Of a DNA stretch of 64,000 nucleotides, positions 17,526 through 25,404 are shown in pieces. Every line of letters starts with the position of its first letter. Position 1 is the stretch's first letter. Where the stretch lies: positions 62,001-126,000 of the forward strand of contig NZ_OBQD01000011.1 in assembly GCF_900220975.1 (NCBI RefSeq). The letters are read 5' to 3'. The DNA is from Rhizobium subbaraonis (GTDB taxonomy: Bacteria; Pseudomonadota; Alphaproteobacteria; Rhizobiales; Rhizobiaceae). The notes beneath the pieces are model-generated. The model saw only the letters and a list, made by a program, of their open reading frames with translations, was not told the origin of the DNA and did no database searches. The position numbers and the translations under genes were made by a program.

Positions 17526-17957
17526 ATGGCATACTGGCTATACAAGTCCGAGCCCTTCAAATGGTCTTGGCAGATGCAGAAGGATGCCGGCGAGAAGGGC
17601 ACCGAATGGAACGGCGTGCGCAACTATCTTGCGCGCAACAACATGAGGGCCATGAAGATCGGCGACAAGGGGTTCTTCTATCACTCCAACGAGGGCCTTG
17701 ATATCGTCGGCATCACCGAGGTCTGCGCGCTTTCGCATCCCGATTCGACGGCGGATGACGATCCCCGCTGGGACTGCGTCGACATCCGCGCCGTCTGCGA
17801 CATGCCGAAGCCGGTCTCGCTGAAGGAGATCAAGGCCAATCCCAAGCTCCACAACATGTCGTTGGTCACCTCCATGCGGCTGTCCGTCCAGCCCGTGACG
17901 GAGGAGGAATGGATCGAGGTCTGCCGCATGGGCGGGCTGGAAAATCCGCCTCGCTGA
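17526..17957 (+). CDS. EVE domain protein
   Basis: 143-residue single EVE (PUA-like) domain, related to human THYN1. Hallmarks are YWLYKSEPFKWSW at the start, WNGVRNYLARNNMR, and GDKGFFYHSNEG in the middle. EVE domains bind modified bases such as 5-methyl- or 5-hydroxymethylcytosine in DNA, or modified bases in RNA; the natural ligand in this bacterium is unknown. The ATG at 17526 follows the YciI stop by 5 bp, so it is in the tsaD-gpsA-YciI run. Confidence 0.9.
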   Translation: MAYWLYKSEPFKWSWQMQKDAGEKGTEWNGVRNYLARNNMRAMKIGDKGFFYHSNEGLDIVGITEVCALSHPDSTADDDPRWDCVDIRAVCDMPKPVSLKEIKANPKLHNMSLVTSMRLSVQPVTEEEWIEVCRMGGLENPPR

Positions 17958-17962
17958 TCCTC

Positions 17963-18619
17963 GTGAAGACCGATCCCGAACGCTTCATTGTCGATAATAC
18001 CGCGATCCTGTCGCCCCCGCACGTGCCGGAAATCAGGCTGCGGCTTGCGTCCGAGGCGCATGACCTCTGGCTGAAGACGGAAGAGGAACTCGAGGAGATC
18101 GGCCTGCCGCCGCCGTTCTGGGCCTTCGCCTGGGCCGGCGGGCAGGGGCTGGCACGCTACCTCCTGGATCACCCGGAGGTGGTTTCCGGCCGCACGGTGC
18201 TGGATTTCGCCAGCGGCTCCGGCCTGGTGGCGATTGCGGCGAAGCGAGCGGGCGCGGCGAACGTGCTGGCGGCGGACATCGATCCATGGAGCTGGACGGC
18301 GATCCGCCTCAACGCCCAATTGAACGACGTCGCCGTGCGGACCAGTCTCGAAGACATTGTCGGCGAGGATGAGGGCTGGGACGTCGTCCTGGCCGGCGAC
18401 GTCTTCTACGACAAGAGTTTCGCAGACGTACTGATCCCCTGGTTTTCCGCGCTTTCGGCGAGGGGAGCCATGGTGCTCGTCGGCGATCCGGGGCGGTCCT
18501 ACTGTCCGCGGGAAGGTATGGCGCAGCTTTCGACCTATGAGGTTCAGGTGACGCGGGCGCTGGAAGACAGCGAGGTCAAGCGCACGACGGTTTGGCGTTT
18601 CCTGCCTCCTGCCGGCTAG
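17963..18619 (+). CDS. METTL20-like protein lysine methyltransferase
   Basis: 218-residue class I SAM-dependent methyltransferase. The post-I motif region VLDFASGSGLVAIAAKRAG (motif I), AADIDPWS (post I) and DVVLAGDVFYDKSF (motif II, D-x-F-Y) match the METTL20/ETFB-lysine methyltransferase group, and PPPFWAFAWAGGQGLARYL is diagnostic for it. The Agrobacterium homologue has been reported to methylate the beta subunit of electron transfer flavoprotein and ribosomal protein L7/L12, so those are the likely targets. The GTG at 17963 is the best start, 5 bp after the EVE stop, although its ribosome-binding site is weak. Confidence 0.82.
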   Translation: MKTDPERFIVDNTAILSPPHVPEIRLRLASEAHDLWLKTEEELEEIGLPPPFWAFAWAGGQGLARYLLDHPEVVSGRTVLDFASGSGLVAIAAKRAGAANVLAADIDPWSWTAIRLNAQLNDVAVRTSLEDIVGEDEGWDVVLAGDVFYDKSFADVLIPWFSALSARGAMVLVGDPGRSYCPREGMAQLSTYEVQVTRALEDSEVKRTTVWRFLPPAG

Positions 18620-19021
18620 AGACTCGGCTGGCGTCAGGTGCTACGTCGAAAGAAGTATTAAGCATACCTCGCGAAGGGCCTTTACAGGCTTTTGTCGAGA
18701 AGTTGCGGGCGCTGCCGCAGGACTCGGCTTCCGCGAGGGCCGGATTCAACATCTGGGGAGCGGAATCGGCTGGCCACCAACATGCTGTAGGGAACAAAAC
18801 CTGAATCAGCTGGAGTCTTCGTTTCGTCTCCGATTCGTTCGCAGACTGTTCCAAACAGGGATCTGCGGACATGCAATCTCCTGAATATCCGCGTGAAATG
18901 GCCCGCAAGTCCTAACCTGCCCTTGCTATCTTGCGCTGCGATGGGCATTTGTGTTGCCGGCGACGGGCCACCGTTGCCGGACGATCGATACTCTCCGAGG
19001 CAAGCCTTGTCTGCTGCACCG
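18620..19021 (+). other. 402-bp region with no convincing gene
   Basis: Between the methyltransferase and the helicase I see only short frames that are unlikely to be genes: a 70-codon plus-strand frame largely in the intergenic DNA and a 110-codon minus-strand frame, neither with a ribosome-binding site or recognisable motif. The region must contain the helicase promoter and leader. In-frame ATG codons at 18893 and 18941 could extend the helicase, so its last 130 bp may be coding. Confidence 0.5.
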
Positions 19022-22000
19022 ATGATATTGAGCGGCCGCGGTGTCACCGCGGTGCTCGGGCCGACCAACACCGGCAAGACCCATTACGCAATCGAACGCA
19101 TGGTGGCGCATGAAACGGGCGTGATCGGACTGCCGCTCCGGTTGCTGGCGCGTGAGGTCTATACGCGGCTCGTCGAGAAGGTCGGCCATCACAACGTCGC
19201 GCTGGTGACCGGCGAGGAGAAGATCACGCCGCATATGGCCCGCTATTCCGTCTGCACCGTCGAGGCGATGCCGCGCGAGACGCGTGCCGCCTTCGTGGCG
19301 ATCGACGAGGTGCAGCTTGCAGGCGATCTGGAGCGCGGCCACATCTTCACCGACCGAATCCTGCACCTGCGTGGTCGCGAGGAGACGCTGCTGCTTGGGG
19401 CGGCGACGATGAAGCCGATCCTCGAACATCTTCTGCCGGGCATCACCGTGGTCGAGCGCCCGCGGCTTTCGCAGCTTTTCTATGCGGGTTCGAAGAAGAT
19501 CACCCGCCTGCCGCAGCGAACGGCCATCGTCGCCTTTTCCGCCGACGAGGTATATGCGATCGCCGAATTGATCCGCCGCCAGCGGGGCGGCGCTGCCGTC
19601 GTTCTGGGGGCGCTTTCGCCGCGTACCCGCAACGCACAGGTGGGCCTCTACCAGGAGGGCGACGTCGAATACCTGGTTGCGACCGATGCCATCGGCATGG
19701 GGCTCAACCTCGACGTGGACCATGTCGCCTTCGCGCAGGATCGCAAGTTCGACGGCTATCAGTACCGCAATCTCAATCCGGGCGAGCTCGGGCAGATCGC
19801 AGGTCGTGCCGGCCGCCACATGCGCGACGGGACCTTCGGCGTGACCGGGAGGGTGGATCCTTTCGAGCCGGAACTGGTCGAGCGGATCGAGGCGCACGAG
19901 TTCGATCCCGTCCGCGTGCTGCAATGGCGCTCCAAGCGGCTCGATTTTTCGTCGATCGCCAACCTCAAGGCAAGTCTCGATGCGCCGCCGGCGGTCAGCG
20001 GGCTGGCGCGTGCGCTGCCGGCCGTCGACCAGCAGGCGCTCGAGCACCTGTCGCGCTATCCCGACGTCAGGGAGATGGCGACGACGCCTGAGCGGGTGGA
20101 AAAGCTCTGGGAGGCCTGCGCGCTACCGGACTATCGCCGTATCACGCCGGCGCAGCACGCCGATCTCATCTCTACCCTCTATGCCGATCTCGTTCGACGC
20201 GGTACGGTGAACGAGGATTTCCTCGCCGAGCAGGTGCGGCGTGCGGATCGCACCGATGGCGAGATCGACACGCTTTCGGCACGAATCGCGCAGATAAGAA
20301 CATGGACCTATGTGTCGAATCGCCCCGACTGGTTGGCCGATCCGACACACTGGCAGGAAAAGACGCGGGAAATCGAGGATCGATTGTCCGACGCGTTACA
20401 TGAAAGGTTGACGAAACGCTTTGTTGATCGCAGGACATCTGTGCTCATGAAGCGCCTGAGAGAGAATGCGATGCTGGAAGCGGAAATCAGTGTGAATGGC
20501 GATGTCTTCGTCGAAGGACATCATGTGGGGCAATTGGCCGGTTTCCGGTTCACGCTTGCTTCAGGCACGGAAGGGCCTGACGCGAAGGCGGTGCAGGGTG
20601 CGGCCCAGAAGGCGCTCGCCCTCGAATTCGAAGCGCGCGCAGCCAGGCTTCACGCAGCCGGCAATGGCGATCTGGCGATCGGCTCGGATGGTACGGTTCG
20701 CTGGCTGGGCGATCCGGTTGCCCGTCTTGCGGCGAGCGAGCATGTCATGCGTCCGCGCGTCATCGTGCTTGCCGACGAGCAGCTGACCGGCAGTGCCCGC
20801 GATCACGTCGCAGCGCGTATCGAGCGCTTCGTCAATCACCATATCGCCACCGTGCTCAAGCCGCTCGACGATCTGTCGCGCGCAGAGGACCTGCAGGGCC
20901 TTGCCAAGGGCCTGGCGTTCCAGCTCGTCGAGAGCCTCGGCGTTCTTTTCCGACGCGACGTAGCTGACGACGTGAAGTCTCTGGACCAGGAGGCGCGCGC
21001 CTCGATCCGCAAGCACGGCATTCGTTTCGGCGCCTATCACATTTTCATGCCGGCGCTTCTGAAGCCGGCTCCGGCCGAGCTGATCACCCTGCTCTGGGCG
21101 CTAAAGAACGACGGCCTGGACAAGCCGGGATACGGGGAACTCATCCCAGCGCTGGCGGCCGGGCGCACGTCCATCGTCACAGATCCAAGCTTTGAACGGG
21201 CCTTCTACAAGCTTGCGGGCTTCCGCTTCCTCGGCAAGCGCGCCGTGCGCATCGACATTCTCGAGCGGCTTGCAGACATCATCCGGCCGCTGCTGCAGTG
21301 GAAGCCGGGCACAACGCCACGCCCGGAAGGCGCCTATGACGGCCGCCGCTTTACGGCGACCACGTCGATGCTCTCCATTCTCGGCGCGACGCCGGACGAC
21401 ATGGAAGAAATCCTGAAAGGGCTCGGCTATCGCGCCGATAGCGTCAAGGCGGAAGAAGCCGCTGCTTTCCTCGGTGCGGAGGATGCGAAGATCGCAGCAA
21501 AGCCCGAGGCCGAAGTCGCGGCAGAAGCATCTGTCGAGGAGGCCGCGGCGTCGGTGGACGATGCCGACGCGGAAGGCGAGACTGCCGCCGCCGGAGATGC
21601 TGCGACCGTAGCCGAGGCTGCCGAAAGCCAGGCATCGGATGCTGCCGTGTCCGAGGAAGTGCCGGCTGCCGCCCAATCTCCGTCGGAAACGGCGCCGGCC
21701 ACGGACGAAACGCCGGCGGAAGTGCGCCCGGTTCTGCTGTGGCGTCCGGGCGGTCGTAGCGACAATGCGCGCCAGGGGCAGCGCAATCATGGCCAGCGCA
21801 ACCATTCACAGAGCAGCCAGGGTCAGGACGATCGTCGCGGCGAGCGCGGACAGAAACAGGGTGGCGGGCGTCGCGATGGTGAACGTCGTGACGGCGACCG
21901 CCGGGACGGGCCCCGCCAGGGCGGGCGTCCCGAATTCGCCAAGGGGCGCGACGGAAAGCCGCAGGGCGGCAGGCCGGAGCGCAACGACCGTCCGCAGCGG

Positions 22001-22120
22001 GACGATCGTGGCAGCAAGCCCGTCAAGTTCGAGGCGCGCCCGCCGCGCAAGGAGAAGCCGATCGATCCGGATTCGCCCTTCGCCAAGCTGGCCGCTCTCA
22101 AGGAGCAGATGAAGAAGTAA
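19022..22120 (+). CDS. Suv3-like DEAD/H-box RNA helicase with disordered tail
   Basis: 1032-residue superfamily 2 helicase related to the mitochondrial SUV3 RNA helicase of the RNA degradosome. Walker A GPTNTGKT is at residues 13-20, the DEVQ Walker B box at 95-98, and the motif VI region QIAGRAGRH near 260. A Suv3 C-terminal domain follows, then (about residue 800 on) an Ala/Glu-rich acidic segment and a tail of about 120 residues rich in Arg, Gly, Asn, Gln and Asp (RDGERRDGDRRDG repeats), probably an RNA-binding disordered region. The start is uncertain: M at 19022 gives the family's usual beginning; in-frame ATGs at 18941 and 18893 exist. It precedes an S4 RNA-binding protein by 4 bp, suggesting a shared RNA job. 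Confidence 0.88.
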   Translation: MILSGRGVTAVLGPTNTGKTHYAIERMVAHETGVIGLPLRLLAREVYTRLVEKVGHHNVALVTGEEKITPHMARYSVCTVEAMPRETRAAFVAIDEVQLAGDLERGHIFTDRILHLRGREETLLLGAATMKPILEHLLPGITVVERPRLSQLFYAGSKKITRLPQRTAIVAFSADEVYAIAELIRRQRGGAAVVLGALSPRTRNAQVGLYQEGDVEYLVATDAIGMGLNLDVDHVAFAQDRKFDGYQYRNLNPGELGQIAGRAGRHMRDGTFGVTGRVDPFEPELVERIEAHEFDPVRVLQWRSKRLDFSSIANLKASLDAPPAVSGLARALPAVDQQALEHLSRYPDVREMATTPERVEKLWEACALPDYRRITPAQHADLISTLYADLVRRGTVNEDFLAEQVRRADRTDGEIDTLSARIAQIRTWTYVSNRPDWLADPTHWQEKTREIEDRLSDALHERLTKRFVDRRTSVLMKRLRENAMLEAEISVNGDVFVEGHHVGQLAGFRFTLASGTEGPDAKAVQGAAQKALALEFEARAARLHAAGNGDLAIGSDGTVRWLGDPVARLAASEHVMRPRVIVLADEQLTGSARDHVAARIERFVNHHIATVLKPLDDLSRAEDLQGLAKGLAFQLVESLGVLFRRDVADDVKSLDQEARASIRKHGIRFGAYHIFMPALLKPAPAELITLLWALKNDGLDKPGYGELIPALAAGRTSIVTDPSFERAFYKLAGFRFLGKRAVRIDILERLADIIRPLLQWKPGTTPRPEGAYDGRRFTATTSMLSILGATPDDMEEILKGLGYRADSVKAEEAAAFLGAEDAKIAAKPEAEVAAEASVEEAAASVDDADAEGETAAAGDAATVAEAAESQASDAAVSEEVPAAAQSPSETAPATDETPAEVRPVLLWRPGGRSDNARQGQRNHGQRNHSQSSQGQDDRRGERGQKQGGGRRDGERRDGDRRDGPRQGGRPEFAKGRDGKPQGGRPERNDRPQRDDRGSKPVKFEARPPRKEKPIDPDSPFAKLAALKEQMKK

Positions 22121-22124
22121 CGGC

Positions 22125-22559
22125 ATGACGGATGGGCGCGGACAGCCATCGGATCGACCGGAGCCGGCCCAGGGCCGCCAGCGGATCGACAAGTGGCTGT
22201 TCTTCGCCCGCCTGCGAAAATCCCGCTCGCTCGCCGCGAAGTCGGTGGAGCAGGGAGACGTCTCGGTGAACGGGCAACCGGTCCGGCAATCGTCGTTCAA
22301 TGTCAAGGTCGGCGACACGATCATCCTGTCGCTCGACCGTCGTGATCTGGTGGTGAAGGTGCTCCTGCCGGGCGTGCGCCGCGGCCCCTACGAGGAAGCC
22401 CGCACGCTCTATGAGGACCAGACACCGCCGCCGCTGCCGCGCGACGAGCGCAACCCTTTCGAACAGGTGACTCGGGAGCGTGGCGCCGGCCGCCCGACGA
22501 AGCGGGAGCGGCGTGAAACCGATGCGCTACGTGGGCGTTTCGATCCGCCGGACGATTAG
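22125..22559 (+). CDS. S4 domain RNA-binding protein (Hsp15-like)
   Basis: 144-residue protein with an N-terminal S4 RNA-binding domain (about residues 20-75: RIDKWLFFARLRKSRSLAAK, then VSVNGQPVRQSS and VGDTIILSL) and a basic, disordered C-terminus ending PTKRERRETDALRGRFDPP. It resembles the Hsp15 (HslR) group, which in E. coli binds stalled 50S subunits carrying nascent peptidyl-tRNA. It starts 4 bp after the helicase stop and is likely in the same transcript. Confidence 0.88.
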   Translation: MTDGRGQPSDRPEPAQGRQRIDKWLFFARLRKSRSLAAKSVEQGDVSVNGQPVRQSSFNVKVGDTIILSLDRRDLVVKVLLPGVRRGPYEEARTLYEDQTPPPLPRDERNPFEQVTRERGAGRPTKRERRETDALRGRFDPPDD

Positions 22560-22752
22560 AAAACTGTCCCGCAAGCGGTCGATTTCACGGATGGTTTATT
22601 CTTGCAAACACGTGCCAAAGCCTTTACGTCCACAACAGAAACGGAGGTTGCCGGGCGCCATTTTCGGCCCTGTTTCCCCGTTTTCCGCCGGGGTCTGCCG
22701 GCAGAGGTGACGGTCGCCCGCCCTCGGTGAAGGAAATTCGCTGGAGTTATTC

Positions 22753-23091
22753 ATGACGTACGTCGTGACCGACAATTGCATTCGCTGCAAGTATACGGAT
22801 TGTGTCGAGGTCTGCCCGGTGGACTGTTTCTATGAGGGCGAGAACTTCCTCGTCATCCATCCGGACGAATGCATCGATTGCGGCGTGTGCGAGCCGGAGT
22901 GTCCGGCAGAGGCCATCAAGCCGGATACCGAGCCAGGGCTCGACAAGTGGTTGAAGATCAACGCGGAATTCGCACAGATCTGGCCGAACATCACGGTCAA
23001 GAAGGATGCGATGGCCGAAGCCAAGGCCTATGACGGCGAGGAAGGAAAGTACGAGAAGTACTTTTCCACCGAACCCGGCCAGGGCGACTGA
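22753..23091 (+). CDS. fdxA: 7Fe ferredoxin FdxA
   Basis: 112-residue low-potential ferredoxin with one [3Fe-4S] and one [4Fe-4S] cluster. Cysteines at 9, 12, 17, 21, 25, 40, 43, 46 and 50 reproduce the spacing of Azotobacter ferredoxin I, and the C-terminal extension ([14 protein letters not shown] onward) is typical of this type. It is an electron carrier; its partners are unknown. The start follows CTGGAG. The order helicase, S4 protein, fdxA, carD is widespread in alphaproteobacteria. Confidence 0.96.
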   Translation: MTYVVTDNCIRCKYTDCVEVCPVDCFYEGENFLVIHPDECIDCGVCEPECPAEAIKPDTEPGLDKWLKINAEFAQIWPNITVKKDAMAEAKAYDGEEGKYEKYFSTEPGQGD

Positions 23092-23472
23092 TCCGGCCGC
23101 AAGCGCCGGCAGGCGACGTTCGAATTGGGGAAAACGCGATGAGCCAGCCCGAAAGTGATAGGGCAGGCTTGATGACCCATGCGAAGCAAATTATTGATTT
23201 CCGCACTTTTTTGTGGTAGGGTCGCCATACTGATCCACGTTAAGGCACTTGGTGTGCCCGAACACCACCACGAAAGCAAACGATCCCAAAGGCGCCGCTC
23301 ACCTTCATAAGCCACGTCAGCGTTGCTGTTTCGTGTTCGCGCCGCCACTTTCGTTTGTGCCTTGTTGGCCGGACCAGGAATGGTGTCACTCCGACGGTGT
23401 CTCCGTCTTTCCCGGGCCTTCTTGACCCGGCCCCGGCTATGCCGGGAGCGTTACAGGGAGTATTTGAATAGA
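23092..23472 (+). other. 381-bp gene-free leader of carD
   Basis: No coding frame is convincing here. It contains several short GC-rich inverted repeats, the clearest being around 23411-23450 (CCCGGG and CCGGG elements shortly before the carD ribosome-binding site at 23454-23460). It probably holds the carD promoter and a long untranslated leader; I see no recognised riboswitch or tRNA. Confidence 0.45.
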
Positions 23473-24042
23473 ATGACGATCCAGCAGAAGAAATCTTCCA
23501 CGCGTCAGGGTTTCAAGACCGGTGAATCCATCGTTTATCCGGCTCACGGTGTCGGCCAGATCGTCGCCATCGAAGAGCAGGAAGTCGCCGGCATGAAGCT
23601 CGAGCTTTTTGTCATCGACTTCGAAAAGGACAAGATGCGCCTGAAGGTTCCGGTCGCCAAGGCCGTTTCCATCGGCATGCGCAAGCTCTCCGAGACCGAT
23701 TTCGTCGACCGCGCGTTGAAGGTTGTCCAGGGCAAGGCCCGCGTGAAGCGCACCATGTGGTCGCGGCGCGCGCAGGAATACGATGCCAAGATCAATTCCG
23801 GCGACCTGATCTCGATCGCAGAAGTCGTGCGCGACCTCTACCGTGCCGAGAACCAGCCTGAGCAATCCTATTCCGAGCGTCAGCTCTACGAAGCTGCCCT
23901 TGACCGCATGGCGCGCGAAATCGCCGCCGTCAACAAGATGTCGGAAACCGAGGCCGTTCGTCTCGTAGAGGCCAACCTGAACAAGGGGCCGAAGCGCGGC
24001 AAGGTCCTCGAAGACGACGACGCACAGGACGAAGCCGCCTAA
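23473..24042 (+). CDS. carD: CarD/CdnL family transcription regulator
   Basis: 189-residue protein with an N-terminal RNA-polymerase-interacting Tudor-like domain (GFKTGESIVYPAHGVGQIV; about residues 12-75) and a helical C-terminal DNA-contacting domain. CarD/CdnL binds the RNA polymerase beta subunit and stabilises open complexes at rRNA and growth-related promoters. The ATG at 23473 was chosen from the family start and a CAGGGAG site 12 bp upstream; the frame extends upstream to 23323 without support. A strong terminator follows. Confidence 0.95.
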   Translation: MTIQQKKSSTRQGFKTGESIVYPAHGVGQIVAIEEQEVAGMKLELFVIDFEKDKMRLKVPVAKAVSIGMRKLSETDFVDRALKVVQGKARVKRTMWSRRAQEYDAKINSGDLISIAEVVRDLYRAENQPEQSYSERQLYEAALDRMAREIAAVNKMSETEAVRLVEANLNKGPKRGKVLEDDDAQDEAA

Positions 24043-24070
24043 GGGCGCTCCCATCCGCTTCATCATTCAA

Positions 24071-24098
24071 CCCGGCTGGCCCTCCAGCCGGGTTTTTT
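24071..24098 (+). terminator. Rho-independent terminator after carD
   Basis: A perfect 9-bp stem (CCCGGCTGG at 24071-24079 with CCAGCCGGG at 24084-24092) and a 4-nt loop are followed by six T residues, 29 bp after the carD stop. Confidence 0.93.
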
Positions 24099-24454
24099 AT
24101 TGGAACTTTTTTGCACCGCACGAATTCAGGTCGAATGACAATTCGTGCTGGCACGTCTGTTTCTTTGCGGCAGTTCAATCTTGCCCGCTCTTTCGTCCAG
24201 ATATCGAAAGGATCGACAAGCCGGGAGAAGGCTATACCGGCTATAAGATTTCACCACTCGCTCAGCGCCTACGAGCAGTGTAACATGCCTTGCAGGTGAC
24301 AGATCCAAGGGAGATTTCTCCTCCAAGGCCTTCGGTCTTCGCATCCCGCAGGAGGGGCGCCCAGCGAAGATCCCGCAGACGCATGCATTGTCAGGTGAAT
24401 ACCGCGGTCGGGTTGATCGTGGATCCTTTCAATCCCGGCTCAGGGGAGACGCCA
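24099..24454 (+). other. 356-bp upstream region of rpoH2
   Basis: No gene is apparent. The region is less GC-rich than its neighbours, as expected for a promoter. A GGAAC sequence at 24102-24106 resembles the -35 element of ECF sigma RpoE2 promoters, but no matching -10 element follows at the right distance. No other motif could be identified with confidence. Confidence 0.4.
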
Positions 24455-25309
24455 ATGGCTACCACCGCCGCAGATCGTCGCATGATCAAGATCGCCATGT
24501 CCGCACCCTATCTGGAGCGTGACGAAGAGCAGGCTCTCGCTGTGGCGTGGCGGAAGGATCACGATCAGGAAGCGCGAAACCGGATCGCGATGGCGCACAT
24601 GCGCCTCGTCATTTCGATCGCGGCGCGCTTCCGCAATTTCGGTCTGCCCTTCAACGATCTCCTGCAAGAGGGATATATCGGCCTTCTGGAGGCTGCGGCC
24701 CGTTTCGAGCCGGAACGGGAGGTGCGGTTCTCGACCTATGCCACCTGGTGGATCCGTGCGTCGATCCAGGACTATGTGCTGCGCAACTGGTCGATCGTGC
24801 GCGGCGGCACCAGTTCGGCACAGAAGGCGCTGTTCTTCAATTTGCGGCGGCTGCGCGCGCGCATCGCCCGTGGTGACGTGAACCTGACGTCGGAGACGAT
24901 CTACAACGAGATTGCGGGCGCGCTGAAGGTGAGTACTGCCGACGTGCGCAACATGGACGCGCGGCTGGCATCGTCGGACGTTTCCCTGCAGGCGCCGGTT
25001 TCCGGCGGCGAGGAGGGCGGTGCGAGCCACCAGGACTTCCTCGCCAGCGATGCGCCGCTGCCTGACGAGGAGGTCACGGAGATGATCGACGGCGAACGCC
25101 GGCGGGCTTGGCTGCAACGGGCGCTGTCACGGCTCAACGAGCGCGAGATGAAGATCATCCGCGCCCGACGGCTGGCAGACAGCAGCTCGACACTGGAAGA
25201 ACTCGGTGCCGACCTCGGCATATCCAAGGAGCGGGTTCGCCAGATCGAGAACCGTGCAATGGAGAAGCTCAAGATCGCGCTCTGCGAGGCCTCGCCGGCC
25301 TTCGCCTGA
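24455..25309 (+). CDS. rpoH2: RNA polymerase sigma factor RpoH2 (sigma-32 family)
   Basis: 284-residue sigma-70 family factor of the heat-shock group. Region 2 is clear (DLLQEGYIGLLEAAARFEP, then FSTYATWWIRASIQDYVLRNW), the RpoH box is present as QKALFFNLRRLRARI, and the C-terminal region 4 helix-turn-helix contains LEELGADLGISKERVRQIE. Rhizobia carry two RpoH proteins; this one resembles RpoH2, which in Sinorhizobium meliloti acts in general stress and is itself controlled by RpoE2. The ATG at 24455 follows GGGGAGA; the frame is open upstream but unsupported. Confidence 0.9.
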   Translation: MATTAADRRMIKIAMSAPYLERDEEQALAVAWRKDHDQEARNRIAMAHMRLVISIAARFRNFGLPFNDLLQEGYIGLLEAAARFEPEREVRFSTYATWWIRASIQDYVLRNWSIVRGGTSSAQKALFFNLRRLRARIARGDVNLTSETIYNEIAGALKVSTADVRNMDARLASSDVSLQAPVSGGEEGGASHQDFLASDAPLPDEEVTEMIDGERRRAWLQRALSRLNEREMKIIRARRLADSSSTLEELGADLGISKERVRQIENRAMEKLKIALCEASPAFA

Positions 25310-25404
25310 GCAGGCTGCCTTCTTTCTGCCGACGGATTCTACCGTGACCGCTGCCGGCGCGGAGGCGCGCCGTCATACCGCGGCGCTGATCAGCGCAGGT
25401 AGGA

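Noticed and set aside
18576-18908. 110-codon minus-strand frame between methyltransferase and helicase
   Set aside because: No ribosome-binding site, no motif, and it overlaps the end of the methyltransferase gene.
24102-24106. GGAAC as -35 element of an RpoE2 promoter for rpoH2
   Set aside because: No GTT-type -10 element follows at 16-18 nt, and the site abuts the carD terminator.
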